A DNA stretch of 64,000 bases from positions 620,001 to 684,000 of the forward strand of contig JADFUC010001455.1 of assembly GCA_019722365.1 (NCBI GenBank), in the 5' to 3' direction. Shown here piece after piece: positions 1 through 15,799 of the stretch (position 1 is the first letter of the stretch; each line of letters starts with the position of its first letter). Position numbers and translations under genes: made by a program. This stretch comes from Lithospermum erythrorhizon. Taxonomy: Eukaryota; Streptophyta; Magnoliopsida; Boraginales; Boraginaceae. The notes under the pieces are model-generated. The model made no database searches, had not been told where the DNA came from, and saw nothing but the letters and a program-made list of their open reading frames with translations.

Positions 1-1389
1 TCTTTTTAATTGATGATATAAAATCAAAATATTTTATATCTTATATTTTATTTTCAAAATGAGATCAATTAATGAATGCAATTTTAATATATTAAAATTA
101 TCAATTGATTTGAAAAAAATATATTCAAAATACTATATTTTAATATATTTTCACAAAGAGTATTCAATACATAAAAAATTATTTTAATTTATTTAAAAAA
201 CCTAACTCATCAAAATTCAAAAATGTGACAATCCTTTGGAATGAAGAGAATATCAATTAATTTATTATACTCCCTTCATTCCTAAAAGATTATCACATTT
301 TAATTTTAATGAGTCATGTTTTTAATTTTAAACTCAAATAACTTTTAATGTGTTATATATTTATTTGAAAAAAATACATCAATATAGTATTTAACATACC
401 TATTAACTTGATAATTTTAATTCAAATGTTTTGATATCAATCAAGATCGTGAAACTTAGTTAATTTTTTATTATAAAAAACAAACGAATAATCTTTTTGG
501 TGACGTAAGATAATAATAAACTAGTTTTACCGAGACAAAGTTTAAAGAAATGTACGTGTTTGCTTTTATTCTCGATGAAGTACATCTAGATACTCAATTT
601 TAATTGAAAATGATCAGAGTCGACTTGGGGGCAAAGAGTCAAGATCTAAACTATCTCAAACTCTAGCCTCTATCTTCTATCTTAAGATAATTTTTTAAAT
701 TTTTTATGATTATTATTACCCTTTTAATATTTTATTTTAAATTTGATTTAACACATTTTTGTGTAATATTTTTTCTTCTTTCTTTCATAAGATTGATATT
801 TATTATTCGATTTCTTCATCCAATTAGAACATATTTTATGGATGTAATTTATGCCACTATGCAACTGATATTTTACAAGAAAGTGCTTGAAAGATTACTG
901 TGATTGAAGATGCCTAACCATCAAAGACATTCGAGACTTGAAGACATGCACTTAATTGGATTAATAGGGTTAGATTACAATTGTCTGTATTGTATTTTTT
1001 TAATAGGGATTTCGATTTGTAATCTATGGGATCTTTCTATAATTTGATTAGTTATTTTTGGAAAAAAAAATTCAATGTCATTTGATATATATACCTCCCT
1101 AATTTAATTGTATTTGTATTAATTCTACCATTAATAAAGAATATCAATCATCTATTTAAATTAAAAAAAATTAAAAATTGTAAGAATAATCCCTTTGTTT
1201 TAAATACTTATCATTCTAGGCTATGCAACTTGTTTCTAATACCTTCATGGGTTTTTTATTCAAGATACCTTTTTTACTAAATTTTCATATTGAGCTACTA
1301 TTAAATGACATGGCTTATTGGCTTAATTAATTTTGCTCATATATAATCCCTTCGATGAGTTAATTGTTGAAATGGTCCCAATCATTAAG
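1..1389. other. AT-rich intergenic DNA with a MITE end
   Basis: No coding region can be supported here; the one open frame near 706-903 is low-complexity and hydrophobic. Near 205-300 there are two facing MITE-like ends (a 'gacaatcc..ggaatgaag' block and an 'actcccttcattcc' block followed by 'taaaagatta'), typical of Stowaway-type debris. Otherwise the stretch is featureless AT-rich plant intergenic sequence. Confidence 0.6.
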
Positions 1390-2250
1390 GACCATTTATA
1401 ATTTAGTCCCTGTAAAGTGATATCGATGTACAAATAGTCCCTAAAATTGGATATCAAAGTATAAATTGATCCCTAAATAATTTTAAAAGTTATTTTTGGA
1501 TCTAATTTGATATTTTAGATAATTATTGATCATAAGAAAAAATTATTTTTGTTACAATCCCTCTAAACCTAAGTTGCTTTATAGACATCCAAATATTATT
1601 TTTTTTAGATATGAAATTACTATTATGTCCCTTAATTTTTAATGATAATGTGTCGAAATTTTAATTAGAAATAAAATAGTCATTTTATATTCTTTTAATT
1701 ACTCCTCCTTACTTAGAACCTTCAAATTACCCCGACCCCCACCCATCCACACTAATTATCACCAGCCCCAACCAACACCACGACTCTACCACCCCACATC
1801 ACTACCTACAATCTATGAAAAGTCCACCATCACAATTCCATGGTAAAAAGTCCAATACTTTGAACTATAATGTCATCTTGACTACCATGTCAATGATTTT
1901 GCCCAATTAATTTTAGTGAGAATCATCAAACTAAACCCAATTTGACAAAACTACACCCTGGAGCAGATAACTTAAACGAAAAACAAAAATAAATGACTAT
2001 TTTATTCCTACTTAAAAATTTCCTCAAATACTATCTTAAAAAATCATAATCGAAAGATATAATAGTACTTTCATATCTAAAATAAAGCAATTTAAATTGT
2101 AATAAAACAATTTTTACTGATCCTATAATTTCTAAATATTGCTAGACTAAAATAGCTCACAATATTGCTTTAGGGACTAATTTACACCCACATCCAATTA
2201 TAGGACCATAAGGCCGGTGCCACTTTACCAAATCATAAATGATCCCAATT
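1390..2250. mobile_element. Non-autonomous long-TIR DNA element (MULE-like or foldback)
   Basis: The two halves are inverted copies of each other. The outer block 'accatttataatttagtccc' with 'tagtccctaaaa' (about 1390-1450) returns reversed at about 2160-2250. The inner block 'ttagatatgaaattactatt' with 'aataaaatagtcatttta' (about 1600-1690) returns reversed at about 1980-2095. A roughly 270 bp C-rich centre separates arms of about 300 bp. No transposase is encoded. Long arms without coding content suggest a MULE-type MITE or foldback element; the target duplication was not resolved. The arms are visibly diverged, so the insertion is old. Confidence 0.6.
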
Positions 2251-2755
2251 ACTACTCTCAATATTATAACTAACGTTTTGCTTCCCCAACACATCTTCAC
2301 TGATGACTCATCACTCATTCATGAATTAACACTAGCTTTTGACTTTCATTTAGCACTTGTCAATTGTCATTGGGTTTTCGCGTTTATGGACAATAAATAT
2401 GATGTTAACCATAATGAAAGTTGTCTCAATTGCTTAAGATAAAAATAAAACAATTGTCCTATCAACTTCCCTGTTTTTATTACTCGTAATTCACACAAAT
2501 ATACGCAGCCGATCATGAAATCCTGCTGATCTAATTATCTAATGAATGGGGAGTCTGCCTCATTTACGCACCAATAATTATGTTTGCACACTTCATTCAT
2601 CATACTTGAGATATACTCCAATACATGCACACTCAATAATGTTACAATACAGCTCGACATAATTATAGGTGGTCATAATAATACTCCATGTTTTCTAATT
2701 CAAACATCTACATCTTTGCATATTAGATAAGTTCGTGGCAATCATAATTATTTAT
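2251..2755. other. Intergenic DNA downstream of the defensin gene
   Basis: AT-rich sequence with no supportable gene. It contains the presumed 3'UTR and terminator region of the minus-strand defensin gene ending at 2756. The open frame at 2239-2442 has no family resemblance. Confidence 0.5.
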
Positions 2756-3571
2756 TTAACAATTCTTAGTGCAGAAACAGCGTTGACGGAAGCCACGGCA
2801 CCAGCCATTAGAGAATCCTTCATTTTTGCAAACAAGTCCACAATTATGGTCACTTAGGCACCTCCCCTTGAACCCATGGCTCTGCGATTCACATGTCCGT
2901 CCCTCCACCACACCGATCTCCTCTGTAATTAAACAGAAAACACGCCGTGTCATGATCTTAACGAAATATAAAAAATGATTTAAACTCGAGAAATTGTAAT
3001 GGATGGAGTAATTGCCATTTGCCAGATGACCTATTATTAGGAACGGACAGAAACCCGAACTCGGATCATCGGTAGAGGAAGATTACTGTCGAGGAACAAA
3101 GGGAAATTAAAAATTGTCTAATCATCATTTAAAAATCGAAGTAATCGACTCTTAATTAATCTTATTTATGTAAAACATAAAGAAGTCCAATATACAAAAT
3201 CTTGAAATTTAAAAAATTGATGTCACAAAGTCTTATATACAAAATCTTGAAATTTAAATTATTGATGTGTATGTACTTGTAATCTAGTATCCAATAATGG
3301 TGAAACAATTAAGATAAGAACTGCATATTATTGCTTCACATTTCACAAGTTAGTTATTTATCACAATTATAAGTTACGTTGATTTGCAAAAATCATATAC
3401 TTAAGAGGAAGTAAAACAACATTAATGACAATACTGATATTTCCATAATAAGATAGATTAAAGGAAGAATTATGGTCTATGAAATTAAGGTAATGAGAGC
3501 TTACGAGAAGCCATGATAAGGAAGAGTGTGAGCAAGAAGAGGACAATGAATCTTCCAACTGCTCGATACAT
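2756..3571 (-). CDS. Plant defensin (gamma-thionin) precursor
   Basis: Two exons on the minus strand: 3571-3505 and 2922-2756, 77 residues. Exon 1 encodes a hydrophobic signal peptide ([18 protein letters not shown]...) and ends in phase 1 at a GTAAGC donor. Exon 2 begins after an ACAG acceptor and carries a short linker (QEIGVVEG) and then a 47-residue mature domain starting RTCESQ. Its eight cysteines are spaced C-x10-C-x5-C-x3-C-x9-C-x6-C-x-C-x3-C, including the GxC and CxC of the cysteine-stabilised alpha-beta fold. The intron position, splitting signal peptide from mature domain, is typical of the family. Plant defensins are secreted antimicrobial peptides, some of them flower- or seed-specific. 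There is no long C-terminal propeptide, so it is a class I type. A TATA box lies about 60 nt upstream. The gene looks intact. Confidence 0.93.
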
Positions 3572-3628
3572 TATTAAAACTGCAATCAAGTCTATGTATG
3601 TACGTAAATTATGCTCACTTGGTTAATG

Positions 3629-3636
3629 TATTTATA
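3629..3636 (-). promoter_or_regulatory. TATA box of the defensin gene
   Basis: TATAAATA on the minus strand, about 60 nt upstream of the start codon at 3571. That leaves a short 5'UTR of roughly 30 nt, as expected for small defence-peptide genes. Confidence 0.6.
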
Positions 3637-3639
3637 GGA

Positions 3640-4957
3640 AAATGAAGTTATATATATTATATTCTTGTAGGTTGTATGATGAGGTTTGATCGGTTGAGCT
3701 TATACAGATGGCGAAAAACATGCATGCAAACTGCCACGTTCGTTCGGTTCCAGTAAGTCCCATTTCAATATTTTATGCAGACGGTAAAAGTGTGAAACTG
3801 ACGGTTTTTCTCCAAATTTCTATCTTGGATATCAATTAATTAATCGGGTTAAAACTTTTCTTTTAACCACTTATCATAAATAATATATAGTGAAATACAC
3901 CTTTACTCTTTGACTCTCTTCACAAAATCAATGACCTTCCTAACTGGGTCAATCCCACTTAATGGTAAACTAGGACCACCTCCAAAGTGGTTTCCATAAA
4001 TCCAACCCTAAAACACCAACCACTAAATTACTTATATAGTACAATATTACCAAACTAGACGCATTTCTCAAACCTCAAACCATGCTTTAATCGCTAAAAA
4101 GACCTCGAAAACGCCTATGGAAACTCGTGCTCTCACAAAAATCAAACTTTGTCCGAAATTTATGATCACCTTTTTCGTATGTATCCCCGACTTACACCCT
4201 TTTGGAACCCAAACCCCTTTTTCAAAAACTTACATTTTCGCTCTCATATTATTATTCACTCTTTAAATCTTTTACTCAAAAAAATCTCTTACGCCTTCCA
4301 CCCCTATGGACAAATTTTATTTTTTCCTATCAACACTTTGGAGTATTAATTGTCGTAACAAAATAATTTTTCAAAAACTCAATTTTGATATCGGACAACT
4401 AATAGCCATAAGAGACACACACTACAAGACTTTGAACATTACCTTCTCTCCAACACATCACATTCCTATACAATAAAAAATTAAATCAATCACCTTCACA
4501 AATGCAACTTTCTTACTAATGTACGCCAAAAAATATCCACCGCCCCCAACCGCTTATACTATCTATTACACTCTTCGATACATACCACACACAATATTAT
4601 ATCATTCTCATGTTACGATAACCATAACAAACACATTTTCTTATCCTTTGCATTCACCTATCGCTCAATACCGCGCTCACAATTGCATACCTATCAAGCA
4701 TTAGTTTTAGTCTCTTAGTGCCAATCCATATCGTCTGCAATCGCCTACCTTGTCAGGACCTCGCATTGTCACGTGCTATCCTTGGCTCGAGGCGCCTAGA
4801 TTCCGAATGGAAGCTGTTTTTGGCTTTCATTTCTTATAAAGAACGCCGCATTATTTCTCAAGCCAACAACAAATGCAACATTCTCGGACAACTACGAAGC
4901 TTTTCCACCGCTTAGTGCAAATTTTGTTCCTCCACATGATGTTTTCACTGTACTAAG
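3640..4957. other. Intergenic DNA with a G-poor, C-rich plus strand
   Basis: No gene can be supported. From about 3880 to 4710 the plus strand has very few G and many C residues, a marked strand asymmetry. Several short frames are open only because of this skew. Near 4718-4915 the composition becomes more balanced and CpG-containing, which may be an old repeat; I do not recognise it. Confidence 0.4.
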
Positions 4958-5919
4958 TGTTGGAAATATGAGATGTTATATCTCATAAATATATGCCCGT
5001 TGAACAATTAGATTGTTCAACCGATTATTATATTTAAATAATAATAAGTTCGGATATATGTTAATTGTTGGACAATTAATATATTAAGATTAACTCGATT
5101 GAATTTAGGGGTTATGATGGCTTACTAGAGTTCGCTCATGATCTATATATTAATATGGTGTTCGGTTAAACATAATTAATATATTGCTAATTTTCGATAG
5201 AGCCTAAGAGGTCCACACAACAACTAAAATGAACTATAATACAATTATAACTTCTAGGGTTTAAAATATAACTGTATGAGAATATTGGGGCAAATTCTTT
5301 CAAATTGGTGAAAATCACCTCTAGTCGAATTAATAGTGCTGTTTGATAAAAGTTTCTAATCTTCTATTCGTAATCACACAAATATTCTAACTACCATGCC
5401 TCATTTTTATGGATGCTAGTTTGAGAAGCATCAGAACACCTTTACCTTGTTTTAGTTGACTATGATGAGGGAAAAGAGGAGAAATTTTTGCCTTGAAACT
5501 CTAGAATTTTAGTTATGTTAGATGACTAAAATTTAGGGTCCAAGTGCCTATATAAAGGCAATGATTTTCATGAAATCACTTGCACCAGTTCTTCCAACTT
5601 TTGAAGTTGAGAATTCTCTCTCCCCCCTTTTCATCCTAGTCGACTAGTAGGTGAGAAAAATCTCATTGGATTTTTCTGTCCAACCTCGATTACAGTTTAA
5701 TATTTTAAAGAACTCTAGTAAAGCTCACTGAGGGGTTCGTTCATACGGCCGTAATGACTATTCTGGTATTAAATCTGACGTTGATCGCTCAGAGGCTCCC
5801 GATATATTCCGCCGCAAATCCTCGAAAAAGGTACACACTTGTATATTATTATTTTTATATTATTCAGAGAATTCGCTTCGATTTATTGTAATTATATTTT
5901 AACTTGCTAAAACTCAACA
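4958..5919. mobile_element. Probable solo LTR (about 960 bp)
   Basis: The block starts TGTTGGAAAT and ends ACTCAACA, giving the TGTTG...CAACA inverted ends typical of plant LTRs. Flanks are CTAAG on the left and CTCAAG on the right, an imperfect 5-6 bp duplication. A TATATAAAGG box at about 5549 resembles an LTR promoter, with a pyrimidine-rich transcribed stretch after it. No gag-pol and no second LTR are seen nearby, so this is most simply a solo LTR left by recombination. Copia or Gypsy origin is not resolved. Confidence 0.6.
5549..5558 (+). promoter_or_regulatory. TATA-like box inside the putative LTR
   Basis: TATATAAAGG, in the last third of the putative solo LTR, at the position expected for the U3/R promoter. 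Inferred from sequence only. Confidence 0.4.
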
Positions 5920-6089
5920 CTCAAGCTGTGAATTTAAATTTCTAAGCTCTATTTAGTGATGAAGGCGTAGTATGATCTCGCATGTACTTATGGATACTAA
6001 TAGTTGTACTTTTTTGTTTATATATAAATGCAATGTGAATTATCAGAAAAAAATAAGGAGAAAGATATGTGACTTTTTCTTTGTAAATT

Positions 6090-8639
6090 CAAACAATTAA
6101 AGAGAGAAAAAAGCCAATACAAGCTTTCTCCGTCTCTTGCAAAACCCTAACGGCAGATTACTCCACAGTCGCTCTCAATTCAACTCATATATTCTATACC
6201 CAAACTTTAATTACTCTACCATTATGATAATTCGATTTTTCTTCTTAAAAAAAAGACATGAGATATTCTAATTGGAGAAAATGGTGAAGTTTATACTAAC
6301 CTACGTCTTTCCATTCAAACCGTCACCATTACTTTAATAATTGGAATTCAATTTACATTTTTTATTTTATCCGTCAAACCCGAACTATACTCGTCACTAA
6401 TTTATATCAATATATGCTGGATAAACTAACTCTCAATTTTTATTAAGTCGGGAAGTTCTATACAAAGGAGGTGAAATAGGAATGAAAATCCAGCTTACAT
6501 GGTATAAATTAAATCTACGGCAATTCAATTGAAGGCATACTCTCGGTGAAGAGGGCAAACGGACATGACGTGCGATGGGACTTCTCTTTAAACTAAAAAC
6601 CGAAAAACGCATAAAATCTTGTTCCCTTGAAAAATTTTATGTCGTGGAAATAGTTATTCCGGGTTAGATATAAACAGTTTAAATTTGAGAAAGCTTTAGA
6701 TTTATCACATGCTACTGAGCCATCATTTTCTGCGAAAATTAGTTGTAAACTTGCTCGTTCTGGGTTTTTCATGAAATTTCAAGAAAACTATAAATTTGCT
6801 TATTTTATTAGTTCTATATAAGTCAAATTAAATTATTATTGTTTACTGTTCCTTTGTTGATTATCAAAGGGTATATTGCAAATAAAGAAAGGTCTCTTCT
6901 TTAAGGTAAAAGTTTAGTTCTTTAAGTTTAATATTCTTTTATATGGATGTTTTGATCAAATATTTGTTATGTTTAAGTTTAATAGTCATACCCTTTTCCC
7001 CTTTCCCAGTTATTCTGCTTAGAAAATGCATTTTCTTGTTCATTAAGGTTTGTTTTTTTGGTTGTTTTGGTATCTTATGTTGGTTTATGCTTTAATTTAT
7101 ACTAAATAGATTGTGTAGATTGATTTTAATGGTCAAGATTAACAAACTTTGAAGTCTTAATTGGTTCGCATGACTTTGATTTGAATCAAAGATATCATGT
7201 TAATAGTAAAGTATATTAACCAAAAAAGTATATTAACCAAAAGATATACAGCATATATAAAGATACTTGATTTTAAAATTTAAAAAGTCGGACAATCAAA
7301 ATGAAAACTAGGAATCTTTTTGAGATGGAGGAATACTAGGAACCAAATCTAATTTTTATGATGATTTGTTGGTTAGGGAGTAGAAAAAATGATTGAGGTG
7401 TTAGCTTGTTGGCTGGTATGGTTAATTATATGTTTCTTGATTATTGAAGAAAGGCCAAGATCTGTATTTCGACGGATTTTTAAGCAGTTCAATTAGTTCA
7501 GTTTATATGTTAATTAAAGGAGGTATATGTATGAATGTATATGGATTAGCAACAAATTCCTAGGTATTGGTGTTAGCTTTCAGCTATTAGAGGAATGTGT
7601 GCCTATTGGGATTTCTTAATACAATAACATTAACATTCCGCAATGCCTTTGAAGAGGCTCCCTCCTAAGCGGGTTGGGGGCTCTGATGGTACGCAGCCTT
7701 AGCCCTGTGATAACAAGGAGGCTGTTTCCGAATTGATCGAAGAGTGGAGTGCAAACACTATCTATTACGACTTCACAATGGATAATAATTGTAGGTAGCA
7801 TAATGAGCATTTGTGATGTATTCCATTATATCCAAGAGTCGGAGAATATAAAATCTTGACTCCATAGGACATGGAAATTATTGGGACTTCTTAATACAAA
7901 ATATATATTTGAATCTGGTTTGTCTATATGAAGTCTGAGCTCAGAAATTGTAATGGTCGAATCAGTACTGAAATTGGGTTATGATTGAATGTTTGTTAGT
8001 TGTTACTAGGATGTTTGAGTCTTAACCTTCCTTTTTATCACTGCTTTATAAGATACTGTTAAAGAAGCTCACATGCATCATCGCTTAGTATCAGAAAAAA
8101 GAAGAAGAAGAAGCTCCAATGCAATAGGAACTACTAATTCTTTCCTGCATTTTGGGTGATCGATTGTGCTAAAAATTGAGTTTTTGTTACAGTGTTCACC
8201 TACTAATATGCAGTTATGGAAACTGAAAGTAATTGGATAGATGCTAACCCATTATTGGTTATATAGGGAATACAGTACTATGTTTTAATGCATTATCAAC
8301 ACTATTTAGAAAATGTTAATCAAGGGCCGGGATATGTTGGTCACATCACTCACATGGACCAGTAAGATAGAGAATCATATGTAACTTTAAAGGTTCATAG
8401 GTGTGATCTTTTTGTATGCATAGCAGTAAAATAGATAAGTAAGCAACTAATAGGATGTCATTCTGTTTGTTAGGTCTGACCATAGATAATTTTTTTTATG
8501 CATAATAGCATATATTTGTAGATTATGAACATCAGATTCTTCATTTTGCAGGTTGTTTGTCTTGTTGGTTTTCTGTTCAACTGAAGCAGAACAAGGGTTA
8601 TTATAGGACTTGAGGCCATGTTTCTAGGGTTTAGCTTTT
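6090..8639 (+). other. Probable promoter, 5'UTR and leader intron(s) of the Raf-like kinase gene
   Basis: A UTR-like segment lies near 6110-6200 (purine-rich run, then a 'tttctccgtctcttgc' block and 'aaaccctaac'). An acceptor 'cattttgcag' ends at 8551, directly before the leader segment that leads to the start codon. Genes of this PB1-Raf family commonly have long, intron-containing 5'UTRs, so a leader intron of up to about 2.3 kb is likely. The donor could not be fixed. A SINE-like repeat sits at 7619-7810 inside this interval. Confidence 0.45.
7619..7810 (+). repeat. SINE-like dispersed repeat, copy A
   Basis: It contains 'gtacgcagcctta' and 'aggctgtttccgaattga', blocks common in Solanaceae SINE-type repeats. 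Much of it matches 17215-17400 in the same order: 'gaagaggctc', 'cctaagcg', 'aggctgtttccgaattga', 'caaacactatc', 'ataatgag'. It lies in the presumed leader intron of the kinase gene. Confidence 0.6.
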
Positions 8640-8807
8640 ATGTCTCTCAAGTCCAGTGAACTAATTTTAAAGGGATATTTTCACGACGTTGCATCAAGGA
8701 TTTTGCTTTTATTTTATGGCATTTTTACGGAAATTGTTGTTCTGTTGGATCACTTTTGTTTCCCTTTAAATTTCAATCCGAGGAAGGATAGCTTGAAGAG
8801 ATTTTCG

Positions 8808-14301
<5,494 letters not shown>

Positions 14302-15146
14302 GTGCACAAGGCAACAAGTTAATGGTTGCATACTCGCATACCTCTCCTCTTCTTTGTGAATGTGATCCTTTTTTTTCACAATCGCACAATGTATTTCTTT
14401 TACTAAGTTTACAATATTTTTGTCAGTAGTATTGTATACTAGACATACATCATTTATCAACCCTTCAACAGTTCAACTTCAGAAATCTTTTATGTTTACT
14501 CATCAATGAATCATCTATGTCGGCCATCATTGCAAATTAATGAGGTTAGAAATCTCTGTCCTACGGATGGATAAAAACCGACTTGTTTTGAAAGTAAACC
14601 TGATAGGGTTAACTTGTTATTCTGCTAATCACCCGGCGAAAATTTGACTTGCTCAATATTCAAGTCGGGTTCAAACATCACTAGATATTACTCAACAAAT
14701 AGTGTACATTTATCAAATTTGTTTGCATCAGAGCAATGTTACAAAACCCCCTAAAGAAAAGTTACAGTTACTAAGACAATGAAGCAAATTAAAGCAAGAA
14801 AAAGACAAATGACGAGAATGGAAATGCAGAAAAACCACAAAACCCAAGCTGTACATTAACCATTTATCCTCAAAACTATCGAACATCTTCAACCTCTTCT
14901 CAATGATAAGAGTAATCTCCTCGATCCACCAATAGCAGCCTCATTCTATCTATAACCCCTACCCCACACCCCACACCCCCCTCTCTATTTCTCTCTCTTT
15001 TTCTTGTGGTCTCAACCTCAATTCATCATCAGCACCCCATCCTATGATCTATAATCCAATGATGAATCTTGAAATCATATTAAAGGGACCAAAATCATTA
15101 ATATTAAATGATTAATTTTTATTTTTAGGAGGGTCAATAACTATTT
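14302..15146. other. Kinase 3'UTR and intergenic DNA
   Basis: The 3'UTR and polyadenylation region of the kinase gene is followed by non-coding DNA. A pyrimidine-rich C/T tract lies near 14960-15005. No gene is visible. Confidence 0.5.
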
Positions 15147-15533
15147 TTATGTAAAATAACTTATAATGATAAGTTAAATTCTAGAATTTTCAAAGCTGAA
15201 CGAGAACGTCAATTCATTTTTCTCTTCTAAGCATTCTCACTCCATACTCTTAAAACTTATAGTTATAAGGTAAACTCTGAAATTTTAGATATTGAAAATA
15301 TCGACTCTTTATCTCTTCTAACCTTCGTCACTACATATCAAAAAACTTATCATTATAAAGACAAACTCTAAATTTTCAAAATTGAGACGGAAGTTAATCT
15401 TAATCTCTTCTAAACTTCGTTATTACATACTTAAAAGAACTAATCATAATAAGGTAAACTTTGAATTTTCAAAATTGAACCTAAGCATCAATCCTTAATC
15501 TCATCTAAACTCCATCACCCTACTCCTCCCACC
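15147..15533. repeat. Diverged minisatellite, four units of about 90-105 bp
   Basis: Four successive units each contain a block like 'aacttataatgataagttaa', then 'ctctgaattttcaaaattga', then 'atctcttctaaacttcgtca' with variation. They start near 15147, 15252, 15345 and 15438. The array ends about 270 bp before the chloroplast PGK start codon, so it lies in the distal promoter. Confidence 0.65.
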
Positions 15534-15799
15534 CACTGAAGCTAAAGTCATACTGAAACAATAAAAAAAATTAGGATATATTATTATTTTACCTCCCTAT
15601 TTGTTAATGTAATAATATTTGGAAGAAATTTCATTTAAGAGCAAAACAGTTATTTTATTAATTTTTAAATATTCAAGTGATTTAGTTATAATCCACCCCA
15701 CCCCACCTCTATTTGCCTATTTTTCTGTGTTCTACCATTTTATCTCTTACACTCCCCATTTTCTCACTCATCATACTCTACAGAGAGAAAATCAAGAAA

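Noticed and set aside
4149..4915. Run of short plus-strand frames that might be a decayed gene
   Set aside because: Open because of C-rich, G-poor composition; no motif, no splice pattern, no family match.
8640..8807. Upstream in-frame ATG as the kinase start
   Set aside because: The first 56 residues are hydrophobic and unlike the family N-terminus; MDQPKSQ at 8808 fits the family. It stays possible but is less likely.
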